Source: Streptococcus pneumoniae (GTDB lineage Bacteria; Bacillota; Bacilli; Lactobacillales; Streptococcaceae). Taken from it: 64,000 nt of DNA. Positions 1 through 7,309 of the stretch are shown in pieces. The position numbers and the translations under genes were made by a program. Where the stretch lies: contig NZ_CKYA01000002.1 of assembly GCF_001113365.1 (NCBI RefSeq), positions 1-64,000 on the forward strand, read 5' to 3'. How positions within the stretch are numbered: the first letter of the stretch is position 1; the number at the start of each line of letters is the position of its first letter. The notes below the pieces were generated by a model, which saw only the letters and a program-made list of their open reading frames with translations, made no database searches and was not told the origin of the DNA.

Positions 1-1
1 C

Positions 2-703
2 TATAAACCAACAGACCAAAACCGTTATGTAGATAAATCAAATGTAACAACAATTCAACCAACAAAAACAGAGTATGTTGATACAGAAAATGATGGAACA
101 TGGGTATTTAAAAAATACGATGCTGAAAATAAACAAGTAAATAAAGCAGATGTAGAGTTTGTAGGAACATGGGTATTCGTGGCTAACGCACCGACTCCTA
201 AGCCAGAACCGAAACCAGAGCCTAAGCCAGAACCAAAACCGGAGCCTAAGCCGGAGCCAAAACCAGAGCCTAAGCCGGAGCCAAAACCAGAGCCTAAGCC
301 AGAACCAAAACCGGAGCCTAAGCCGAAGCCAAACCCAGGACCAAATCCAAACCCAGGACCAAATCCAAGCCCTGCACCAAGTCCAAGCCCTGCACCAAGT
401 CCAAGCCCTGCACCAAGTCCAAGCCCTGCACCAAGTCCAAGCCCTGCACCAAGTCCAAGCCCTGCACCAAGTCCAAGCCCTGCACCAAGTCCAAGCCCTG
501 CACCAAGTCCAAGTCCGGTACCAAAACCAAGCCCTGCATCAACCCCAACTCCTTCAGAGAATTGGAACCAAGGAAGTAGTGAAGTGCACAAGCGGGATGA
601 ATTACCTCAGACAGGTAGTCAACAAGATGAATGGTTGGTAGCTCTAGGTGGCTTATCTCTCCTAGGTGCTTTGACGGTATTTCCTAAAAAACGAGAAGAA
701 TAG
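2..703 (+). CDS. LPXTG cell-wall-anchored surface protein, C-terminal part (SHIRT-like end, Pro-rich repeats)
   Basis: The reading frame is open from the left edge, so the N-terminus lies outside the window. The first ~60 residues contain two GTWVF blocks about 29 residues apart, which resembles the end of a SHIRT/MucBP-type streptococcal repeat domain. Next comes a wall-spanning Pro-rich region: ten KPEP units (200-319) and a KPKP, then NPGP spacers, then eight 18-bp SPAPSP units (about 367-512). The C-terminus is a classic sortase A signal: LPQTG, a hydrophobic stretch (LVALGGLSLLGALTVF) and the basic tail KKREE. The protein is therefore expected to be covalently linked to peptidoglycan, with the lost N-terminal part doing any binding. 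Repeat copy number probably varies between strains. Ligand unknown. Confidence 0.85.
   Translation, partial: YKPTDQNRYVDKSNVTTIQPTKTEYVDTENDGTWVFKKYDAENKQVNKADVEFVGTWVFVANAPTPKPEPKPEPKPEPKPEPKPEPKPEPKPEPKPEPKPEPKPEPKPKPNPGPNPNPGPNPSPAPSPSPAPSPSPAPSPSPAPSPSPAPSPSPAPSPSPAPSPSPAPSPSPVPKPSPASTPTPSENWNQGSSEVHKRDELPQTGSQQDEWLVALGGLSLLGALTVFPKKREE
200..331 (+). repeat. Coding tandem repeat: KPEP units
   Basis: Ten 12-bp units encode KPEP, followed by one KPKP. They are arranged largely as 24-bp higher-order units that alternate aag/aaa and gag/gaa codons. The repeat extends the wall-spanning stalk of the LPXTG protein and is prone to slippage. Confidence 0.9.
367..528 (+). repeat. Coding tandem repeat: SPAPSP units
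   Basis: Eight near-identical 18-bp units (core gccctgcacc starting at 369, 387, 405, 423, 441, 459, 477 and 495) are followed by a degenerate SPVPKP unit. DNA-level identity is much higher than coding alone needs, suggesting recent expansion. Confidence 0.9.
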
Positions 704-761
704 GATATGATAAAAATCGTTTAAATAATAAAATGATGGAAATATATCCCTATAATGAAAG

Positions 762-796
762 AAGCGATTGTAAAGGAAACAATCGCTTTTTTTGTG
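762..796 (+). terminator. Rho-independent terminator after the LPXTG gene
   Basis: AAGCGATTGT and ACAATCGCTT form a 10-bp stem followed by a run of T. It separates the surface-protein gene from the mevalonate operon. Confidence 0.85.
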
Positions 797-875
797 AAAA
801 TATAATAAAATAGATAGGAAAGAATAAATACTTGTATGAAAATAAGACGTTCTTTTCGTCTATCAAAAGGAAAAA

Positions 876-1754
876 ATGACAAAAAAAGTTGGTGTCGGTC
901 AGGCACATAGTAAGATTATTTTAATAGGGGAGCATGCAGTCGTTTATGGCTATCCTGCCATTTCCCTGCCGCTTTTGGAGGTGGAGGTGACTTGTAAGGT
1001 AGTTCCTGCTGATAGACCTTGGCGCCTTTATGAGGAAGATACCTTGTCTATGGCGGTGTATGCTTCGCTGGAGTATTTGGAGATCAAAGAAGCCTGCGTT
1101 CGCTGTGAGATTGATTCGGCTATCCCTGAGAAACGGGGAATGGGTTCGTCAGCGGCTATCAGCATAGCGGCTATTCGTGCGGTTTTTGACTACTATCAAG
1201 CCGATCTGCCTCATGATGTACTAGAAATCTTGGTCAATCGGGCGGAGATGATTGCCCATATGAATCCAAGTGGTTTGGATGCCAAGACCTGTCTCAGTGA
1301 CCAGCCTATTCGCTTTATTAAGAACGTAGGATTTACAGAGCTTGAGATGGATTTATCCGCCTATTTGGTGATTGGCGATACGGGCGTTTATGGTCACACT
1401 CGTGAAGCCATTCAAGTAGTTCAAAACAAGGGAAAGGATGCCCTGCCGTTTTTGCATGCCTTGGGAGAATTGACCCAGCAGGCAGAGGATGCGATTAGAC
1501 AAAAAGATGCTGAAAAACTGGGACAAATCCTCAGTCAAGCGCATTTGCATTTAAAAGAAATTGGTGTCAGTAGCCCTGAGTCAGATTCTTTGGTTGAAAC
1601 GGCTCTTAGCCACGGTGCTCTGGGTGCCAAAATGAGCGGTGGTGGGCTAGGAGGCTGTATTATAGCTTTGGCAGACAATTTAACACACGCACAAGAACTA
1701 GCAGAAAGATTAGAAGAGAAAGGAGCTGTTCAGACATGGATAGAGAGCCTGTAA
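876..1754 (+). CDS. mvaK1: Mevalonate kinase
   Basis: ATP-dependent phosphorylation of mevalonate to 5-phosphomevalonate, the first kinase step of the mevalonate route to isopentenyl diphosphate. GHMP-kinase fold: N-terminal KIILIGEHAVVYG (13-25), ATP-binding PEKRGMGSSAA (84-94), SGLDAKT (132-138) with the expected catalytic Asp, and C-terminal KMSGGGLGG (252-260). At 292 aa it is normal length. ATG 876 follows AAAAGGAAAA. It opens a tight operon, overlapping mvaD by 19 bp. The pneumococcal enzyme is known to be feedback-inhibited by diphosphomevalonate. The product feeds undecaprenyl phosphate for the cell wall. Confidence 0.97.
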   Translation: MTKKVGVGQAHSKIILIGEHAVVYGYPAISLPLLEVEVTCKVVPADRPWRLYEEDTLSMAVYASLEYLEIKEACVRCEIDSAIPEKRGMGSSAAISIAAIRAVFDYYQADLPHDVLEILVNRAEMIAHMNPSGLDAKTCLSDQPIRFIKNVGFTELEMDLSAYLVIGDTGVYGHTREAIQVVQNKGKDALPFLHALGELTQQAEDAIRQKDAEKLGQILSQAHLHLKEIGVSSPESDSLVETALSHGALGAKMSGGGLGGCIIALADNLTHAQELAERLEEKGAVQTWIESL

Positions 1755-2689
1755 CAGTACGTTCCTACGCAAATATTGCTATTATCAAATATTGGGGAAA
1801 GAAAAAAGAAAAAGAGATGATACCTGCTACTAGCAGCATCTCTCTGACTTTGGAAAACATGTATACAGAGACGACCCTGTCGCCTCTGCCAACCCATGCG
1901 ACGGCTGATGTCTTCTATATCAATGGTCAGCTCCAAAATGAGGTTGAGCATATCAAGATGAGTAAGATTATTGACCGCTACCGTCCAGCTGAGGAAGGCT
2001 TTGTCCGTATCGATACTCAAAACAACATGCCGACTGCAGCGGGCCTGTCCTCAAGTTCTAGTGGTTTGTCCGCCTTGGTTAAGGCTTGCAATGCTTATTT
2101 CAAGCTTGGATTGGATAGAAGTCAGTTAGCACAGGAGGCTAAGTTTGCCTCAGGTTCTTCCTCTCGGAGTTTTTATGGACCACTCGGTGCCTGGGACAAG
2201 GATAGCAGAGAAATTTACCCTGTAGAGACAGACTTGAAACTAGCTATGATCATGTTGGTGCTAGAGGATAAGAAAAAACCAATTTCTAGCCGTGACGGGA
2301 TGAAGCTCTGTGTGGAAACTTCGACGACCTTTGACGACTGGGTGCGTCAGTCTGAGAAGGACTATCAGGATATGCTAGCTTATCTCAAGGAAAATGACTT
2401 TGCCAAGGTTGGGAAATTAACGGAGAAAAATGCCCTGGCTATGCATGCTACGACCAAAACAGCATCACCAGCCTTTTCTTATCTGACCGATGCATCTTAT
2501 GAAGCTATGGACTTTGTTCGCCAGCTCCGTGAGCAAGGAGAAGCCTGTTACTTTACCATGGATGCTGGTCCCAATGTCAAGGTTCTATGTCAGGAGAAAG
2601 ACTTGGAGCATTTATCAGAAATCTTCGGTCAACGTTATCGCTTGATTGTGTCAAAAACAAAGGATTTGAGCCAAGATGATTGCTGTTAA
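1736..2689 (+). CDS. mvaD: Diphosphomevalonate decarboxylase
   Basis: Converts 5-diphosphomevalonate to isopentenyl diphosphate with ATP, releasing CO2 and phosphate. The N-terminal signature SYANIAIIKYWGKKK and the Ser-rich phosphate loop MPTAAGLSSSSSG are diagnostic, and the 317-aa length is typical. The start lies inside the 3' end of mvaK1 and the stop overlaps the mvaK2 start by 14 bp, so translation is probably coupled. It acts after mvaK2 in the pathway although it lies before it in the operon. Confidence 0.97.
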   Translation: MDREPVTVRSYANIAIIKYWGKKKEKEMIPATSSISLTLENMYTETTLSPLPTHATADVFYINGQLQNEVEHIKMSKIIDRYRPAEEGFVRIDTQNNMPTAAGLSSSSSGLSALVKACNAYFKLGLDRSQLAQEAKFASGSSSRSFYGPLGAWDKDSREIYPVETDLKLAMIMLVLEDKKKPISSRDGMKLCVETSTTFDDWVRQSEKDYQDMLAYLKENDFAKVGKLTEKNALAMHATTKTASPAFSYLTDASYEAMDFVRQLREQGEACYFTMDAGPNVKVLCQEKDLEHLSEIFGQRYRLIVSKTKDLSQDDCC

Positions 2690-3683
2690 AACTTGCGGGA
2701 AGCTCTATTGGGCAGGCGAATATGCTATTTTAGAGCCAGGGCAGTTAGCCTTGATAAAGGCCATTCCCATCTATATGAAGGGCGAGATTGCTTTTTCTGA
2801 TAGTTACCGTATCTACTCAGATATGTTTGATTTCTCAGTGGATTTGACACCAAGTCCTGATTATAGCTTGATTCAAGAAACGATTGCTTTAGTGGAATAT
2901 TTTCTCGTTTATCGTGGGCAGACCTTGCGACCTTTTTCTCTAGAAATTCGTGGGAAAATGGAAAGAGAAGGGAAAAAGTTTGGTTTAGGTTCTAGTGGCA
3001 GCGTTGTTGTCTTGGTTATCAAGGCTTTACTGGCTCTGTATAAGCTTTCGGTTGATCAGGAGCTCTTGTTCAAGCTGGCCAGCGCGGTCTTGCTCAAGCG
3101 AGGAGACAATGGTTCCATGGGAGACCTTGCCTGTATTGTAGCAGAGGATTTGGTTGTCTACCAGTCCTTTAATCGCCAGAAGGTGGCAACTTGGTTGGAA
3201 GAAGAAAAATTGGCGACTGTTTTAGAGCGTGATTGGGGCTTTTCAATTTCGCAAGTGAAACCAACTTTAGAATGTGATTTCCTAGTGGGATGGACCAAGG
3301 AAGTGGCTGTATCGAGTCACATGGTCCAGCAAATCAAGCAAAACATCAATCAGAATTTTTTAACTTCCTCAAAAGCAACGGTAGCTACTTTGGTAGAAGC
3401 CTTGGAACAGGGGAAATCAGAAAAAATTATCGAGCAAGTAGAAGTAGCCAGTCAACTTTTAGAAGGCTTGAGCGCAGATATTTACACGCCTTCGCTCAGA
3501 CAGTTGAAAGAAGCCAGTCAAGATTTGCAGGCTGTTGCCAAGAGTAGCGGTGCTGGTGGTGGTGACTGTGGTATTGCCTTGAGTTTTGATGCGCACTCAA
3601 CTGAAACCTTAAAAAATCGCTGGGCCGATCTGGGGATTGAGCTCTTATATCAAGAAAGGATAGGACATGACGACAAATCGTAA
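2676..3683 (+). CDS. mvaK2: Phosphomevalonate kinase
   Basis: Phosphorylates 5-phosphomevalonate to the diphosphate. GHMP kinase of 335 aa with N-terminal GKLYWAGEYAIL, ATP-loop FGLGSSGSVVV (about 103-113) and C-terminal SSGAGGGDCGIAL. ATG 2676 lies inside the mvaD 3' end, and the stop overlaps the fni start by 17 bp. Third gene of the four-gene isoprenoid operon. Confidence 0.96.
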   Translation: MIAVKTCGKLYWAGEYAILEPGQLALIKAIPIYMKGEIAFSDSYRIYSDMFDFSVDLTPSPDYSLIQETIALVEYFLVYRGQTLRPFSLEIRGKMEREGKKFGLGSSGSVVVLVIKALLALYKLSVDQELLFKLASAVLLKRGDNGSMGDLACIVAEDLVVYQSFNRQKVATWLEEEKLATVLERDWGFSISQVKPTLECDFLVGWTKEVAVSSHMVQQIKQNINQNFLTSSKATVATLVEALEQGKSEKIIEQVEVASQLLEGLSADIYTPSLRQLKEASQDLQAVAKSSGAGGGDCGIALSFDAHSTETLKNRWADLGIELLYQERIGHDDKS

Positions 3684-4677
3684 GGACGAGCATATCCGCT
3701 ATGCCCTTGAGCAAAAAAGTTCCTATAATAGCTTTGATGAGGTGGAGTTGATTCATTCTTCCTTGCCTCTTTACGATCTGGATGAAATCAATCTGTCGAC
3801 AGAGTTTGCTGGTCGAAAGTGGGACTTTCCTTTTTACATCAATGCTATGACGGGTGGAAGCGATAAGGGAAGAGAAATCAATCAAAAGCTGGCTCAAGTG
3901 GCGGAAGACTGTGGTATTTTATTTGTAACGGGTTCTTATAGCGCAGCCCTCAAAGATTCAACAGATGACTCTTTTTCTGTCAAGTCTGATCATCCAAATC
4001 TCCTTCTTGGAACCAATATTGGATTGGACAAGCCTGTCGAGTTAGGACTTCAGACTGTAAGAGAGATGAATCCTCTTCTCTTACAGGTGCATGTCAATGT
4101 TATGCAGGAATTGCTCATGCCCGAGGGAGAAAGAACGTTCAGAAACTGGCAATCGCATCTAGCAGATTATAGCAAGCAAATCCCCGTTCCGATTGTCCTC
4201 AAGGAAGTGGGCTTTGGAATGGATGCCAAGACCATCGAAAGAGCCTATGAATTGGGTGTTCGTACAGTGGACCTATCAGGTCGTGGTGGTACCAGCTTTG
4301 CTTATATTGAAAATCGTCGCAGTGGCCAGCGTGATTACCTCAATCAATGGGGCCAGTCCACCATGCAGGCCCTTCTCAATGCCCAAGACTGGAAAGATAA
4401 GGTCGAACTTTTGGTCAGTGGAGGCGTTCGGAATCCGCTGGATATGATTAAGTGCTTGGTCTTTGGAGCCAAGGCTGTAGGACTGTCACGAACAGTTCTA
4501 GAATTGGTTGAAACCTACACAGTTGAAGAAGTGATCGGCATTGTCCAAGGCTGGAAAGACGATTTGCGTTTGATTATGTGTGCCCTTAATTGTGCCACCA
4601 TAGCAGATCTGCAAAAAGTAGACTATCTTCTTTATGGAAAATTAAAAGAAGCAAAAGATCAGATGAAAAAGGCGTAA
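3667..4677 (+). CDS. fni: Type 2 isopentenyl-diphosphate delta-isomerase (FMN)
   Basis: Interconverts isopentenyl and dimethylallyl diphosphate using reduced FMN; unrelated to the type 1 Idi. It is a 336-aa TIM-barrel protein with FYINAMTGGSDKG, LLGTNIGLDK, the flavin-phosphate loop SGRGGTSF and LVSGGVRNPLD. The N-terminal RKDEHIRYAL is typical of the family. It closes the mevalonate operon; a GGCG/CGCC hairpin with a T run follows directly and overlaps the stop codon. Confidence 0.96.
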   Translation: MTTNRKDEHIRYALEQKSSYNSFDEVELIHSSLPLYDLDEINLSTEFAGRKWDFPFYINAMTGGSDKGREINQKLAQVAEDCGILFVTGSYSAALKDSTDDSFSVKSDHPNLLLGTNIGLDKPVELGLQTVREMNPLLLQVHVNVMQELLMPEGERTFRNWQSHLADYSKQIPVPIVLKEVGFGMDAKTIERAYELGVRTVDLSGRGGTSFAYIENRRSGQRDYLNQWGQSTMQALLNAQDWKDKVELLVSGGVRNPLDMIKCLVFGAKAVGLSRTVLELVETYTVEEVIGIVQGWKDDLRLIMCALNCATIADLQKVDYLLYGKLKEAKDQMKKA

Positions 4678-4693
4678 CCACCGCCTTTTTTCC
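4667..4693 (+). terminator. Terminator at the end of the mevalonate operon
   Basis: AAAGGCG, a short loop, then CGCCTTTTTT. The stem overlaps the last fni codons. It separates the operon from liaF, which has its own -10-like gataaaat at about 4724. Confidence 0.7.
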
Positions 4694-4753
4694 ATCCTCA
4701 GACTGAGGTGACTTTTTTGAAGTGTGATAAAATAGAAGGGAGAGGATGTACCT

Positions 4754-5452
4754 ATGAGAAAATTTAAAATCTTTTTATTTATCGAAGCCTGTCTTTTGAC
4801 AGGAGCTCTGATTTTGATGGTATCAGAGCATTTTTCGCGTTTTCTGTTGATTTTATTCCTCTTTTTGCTTTTGATTCGTTATTACACTGGTAAAGAAGGC
4901 AATAATCTTCTATTAGTGGTGGCAACCATTCTCTTCTTTTTTATCGTCATGCTCAATCCCTTTGTGATTCTAGCTATTTTTGTTGCAGTTATTTATAGCC
5001 TCTTTCTTCTTTATCCGATGATGAACCAGGAAAAAGAGCAGACCAATTTGGTTTTTGAAGAGGTGGTAACGGTTAAGAAGGAGAAAAATCGTTGGTTTGG
5101 AAATCTCCATCATTTTTCAAGTTACCAGACTTGCCAGTTTGATGATATCAATCTCTTTCGCCTCATGGGCAAGGACACTATTCATCTGGAGAGGGTCATC
5201 CTAACCAATCATGACAATGTCATTATCCTCAGAAAGATGATAGGCACGACCAAAATCATTGTACCTGTAGATGTGGAAGTCAGTCTCAGCGTTAACTGTC
5301 TCTATGGTGATTTGATTTTTTTCAACCAGCCCAAGCGAGCCCTCCGCAATGAACACTATCATCAAGAAACAAGAGATTATCTCAAGAGTAACAAGAGTGT
5401 CAAAATTTTCTTGACCACTATGATTGGGGATGTGGAGGTGGTCAGAGGATGA
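4754..5452 (+). CDS. liaF: LiaF-like membrane inhibitor of the LiaSR envelope-stress system
   Basis: 232-aa protein. The N-terminal ~95 residues form several hydrophobic segments, followed by a soluble C-terminal domain containing VPVDVEVSLSVNCLYGDLIFF, typical of the LiaF/VraT (DUF2154) family. In Firmicutes LiaF keeps the LiaS kinase off until cell-wall antibiotics or membrane damage relieve it. ATG 4754 follows GGGAGAGGATG, and the stop overlaps the liaS start by 4 bp (ATGA). Family assignment rests on domain pattern and operon position; in pneumococcus this is the gene before hk03/rr03. Confidence 0.9.
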   Translation: MRKFKIFLFIEACLLTGALILMVSEHFSRFLLILFLFLLLIRYYTGKEGNNLLLVVATILFFFIVMLNPFVILAIFVAVIYSLFLLYPMMNQEKEQTNLVFEEVVTVKKEKNRWFGNLHHFSSYQTCQFDDINLFRLMGKDTIHLERVILTNHDNVIILRKMIGTTKIIVPVDVEVSLSVNCLYGDLIFFNQPKRALRNEHYHQETRDYLKSNKSVKIFLTTMIGDVEVVRG

Positions 5453-6444
5453 AAAAACAAGCTTATGTAATCATTGCTCTCACCTCCTTTCTGTTTGTCT
5501 TATTTTTTTCCCACAGCTTGCTGGAAATCCTTGACTTTGACTGGATTATTTTCTTGCACGATGTCGAAAAAACAGAAAAATTTGTCTTTTTGTTGTTGGT
5601 ATTCAGCATGTCCATGACCTGTCTCCTAGCCCTATTTTGGAGAGGTGTTGAAGAGCTTTCTCTAAGAAAAATGCAGGCTAATCTCAAGCGTTTATTAGCA
5701 GGGCAAGAAGTGGTTCAGGTTGCAGATCCAGATTTGGATGCCAGTTTCAAGTCCTTGTCAGGTAAACTTAACCTTTTGACAGAAGCTCTTCAAAAAGCTG
5801 AAAATCACAGTCTTGCTCAGGAAGAGAAAATCATCGAGAAAGAACGAAAACGGATTGCTCGGGATTTGCACGATACAGTCAGTCAGGAGTTGTTTGCGGC
5901 CCACATGATTTTGTCAGGTATCAGTCAGCAGGCTTTGAAATTGGATAGAGAAAAGATGCAGACCCAGTTGCAGAGTGTCACAGCTATTTTAGAAACTGCC
6001 CAGAAGGACTTGAGAGTCTTGCTCTTGCATTTGCGACCAGTTGAGCTGGAGCAGAAGAGTCTGGTTGAGGGAATCCAAATCCTCTTAAAAGAGCTTGAGG
6101 ACAAGAGTGACCTCAAGGTTAGTTTCAAGCAAAATGTGACGAAATTGCCTAAGAAAATCGAGGAGCATATCTTCCGTATCCTGCAAGAGTTGATCAGCAA
6201 TACCCTTCGCCATGCCCAGGCCTCTTGTTTGGATGTCTATCTCTATCAGACGGATCTTGAATTGCAGCTGAAGGTGGTGGACAATGGGATTGGTTTCCAG
6301 TTAGGGAGCTTAGATGACTTGAGTTATGGACTTCGCAATATTAAGGAGCGGGTCGAAGATATGGCAGGGACGGTTCAGTTATTAACAGCTCCCAAGCAAG
6401 GATTAGCAGTTGATATCCGTATTCCCCTGCTCGATAAGGAATGA
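5449..6444 (+). CDS. liaS: LiaS-type sensor histidine kinase (HK03)
   Basis: 331-aa NarL-family sensor. There are two N-terminal membrane helices (about 5-25 and 45-65) with only a short extracellular loop, as in intramembrane-sensing kinases. A linker coiled coil leads to the HisKA_3 box KRIARDLHDTVSQELFA with phospho-acceptor His141. The HATPase domain shows ELISNTLRHAQA and VVDNGIGF. The short loop implies that it senses through LiaF or the membrane rather than a ligand. Cognate regulator is liaR directly downstream. Confidence 0.94.
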   Translation: MKKQAYVIIALTSFLFVLFFSHSLLEILDFDWIIFLHDVEKTEKFVFLLLVFSMSMTCLLALFWRGVEELSLRKMQANLKRLLAGQEVVQVADPDLDASFKSLSGKLNLLTEALQKAENHSLAQEEKIIEKERKRIARDLHDTVSQELFAAHMILSGISQQALKLDREKMQTQLQSVTAILETAQKDLRVLLLHLRPVELEQKSLVEGIQILLKELEDKSDLKVSFKQNVTKLPKKIEEHIFRILQELISNTLRHAQASCLDVYLYQTDLELQLKVVDNGIGFQLGSLDDLSYGLRNIKERVEDMAGTVQLLTAPKQGLAVDIRIPLLDKE

Positions 6445-6457
6445 TAAAGGAGTAAAG

Positions 6458-7090
6458 ATGAAAATTTTACTGGTAGATGACCATGAAATGGTTCGATTGG
6501 GCTTGAAAAGCTATTTTGACCTCCAAGACGATGTAGAAGTTGTGGGTGAGGCGGCTAATGGGTCTCAAGGCATTGACTTAGCCTTGGAATTGCGTCCAGA
6601 TGTCATTGTCATGGATATCGTCATGCCTGAGATGAATGGGATTGATGCGACCTTGGCTATCCTCAAAGAATGGCCCGAAGCTAAAATTTTGATTGTGACT
6701 TCGTACTTGGACAATGAAAAAATCATGCCTGTTTTAAATGCTGGTGCTCGGGGATATATGCTCAAGACTTCTAGTGCAGACGAACTGCTCCATGCTGTCC
6801 GTAAGGTGGCTGCTGGGGAGCTGGCCATTGAGCAAGAGGTTAGCAAGAAGGTCGAATACCACCGCAATCACATAGAACTATATGAGGACTTGACTGCGCG
6901 TGAACGAGATGTGCTTCAACTCATCGCCAAGGGCTATGAAAATCAGCGCATCGCAGATGAACTTTTTATCTCTCTCAAGACAGTCAAGACGCACGTGTCT
7001 AACATTCTTGCCAAACTTGAGGTCAGCGATCGTACCCAGGCTGCAGTCTATGCCTTTCAGCACCACTTGGTGGGGCGGGAAGATTTTTAA
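6458..7090 (+). CDS. liaR: LiaR-type response regulator (RR03)
   Basis: 210-aa NarL/LuxR-type regulator. Receiver domain with acidic pair DD (7-8), phospho-acceptor Asp53 in VIVMDIVMPEMNG, and the switch region KILIVTSYLD. The C-terminal LuxR HTH runs from LTARERDVLQLIAKG to AAVYAF. The start is ATG 6458 because AAAGGAG lies 7 nt upstream; the open frame continues 16 codons further up without a ribosome-binding site. Output genes in streptococci include envelope-stress functions. Confidence 0.95.
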   Translation: MKILLVDDHEMVRLGLKSYFDLQDDVEVVGEAANGSQGIDLALELRPDVIVMDIVMPEMNGIDATLAILKEWPEAKILIVTSYLDNEKIMPVLNAGARGYMLKTSSADELLHAVRKVAAGELAIEQEVSKKVEYHRNHIELYEDLTARERDVLQLIAKGYENQRIADELFISLKTVKTHVSNILAKLEVSDRTQAAVYAFQHHLVGREDF

Positions 7091-7150
7091 TTGTTATATA
7101 AGAATAATATTGAGGAAATGATTGAGTTGAGTACCAAAGAAGTGAGCAAG

Positions 7151-7228
7151 TACCTCTAGCATGGTTGAAAAGCGCAGTCATTACTTGAAAAAAGTCGCTC
7201 GTTTATGTCATAATAGAGGATATTTAAA
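7151..7228 (+). repeat. 78-bp direct repeat, copy 1 (decayed tig promoter)
   Basis: Matches 9898-9975 at about 71 of 78 positions, with a perfect 44-bp core starting TTGAAAAGCGCAGTC. It contains TTGAAA and CATAAT, where the intact copy has TATAAT. The ribosome-binding site and tig start seen after copy 2 are missing here. Confidence 0.9.
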
Positions 7229-7260
7229 GAAGGCGGTAGATTTCTTGATTCTATAGTAGA

Positions 7261-7301
7261 TTGAGAAATTTAGAATGGTATGCTATAATTACATTAGGAG
7301 G
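7261..7301 (+). promoter_or_regulatory. Promoter and ribosome-binding site of the cbpG-like gene
   Basis: TTGAGA (7261-7266), 17-bp spacer, TATAAT (7284-7289) preceded by TGC (extended -10). AGGAGG follows at 7296-7301, 8 nt before the ATG. The DNA just upstream (ttctatagtagattga) looks like the end of a RUP element. Confidence 0.8.
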
Positions 7302-7309
7302 ATAGAATA

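Noticed and set aside
200..528. CRISPR-like short direct repeats
   Set aside because: Units are contiguous, 12 and 18 bp, in frame with a surface protein, and have no unique spacers.
55..591. Minus-strand ORF of Gly/Leu repeats opposite the LPXTG gene
   Set aside because: It is the complement of the Pro/Lys/Glu and Ser/Pro/Ala repeats; composition alone keeps it open. No ribosome-binding site, and the plus-strand gene has a clear sorting signal.
843..861. Small hairpin (AGACG/CGTCT) before mvaK1 as a regulatory element
   Set aside because: Only a 5-bp stem with no T run; too weak to call.
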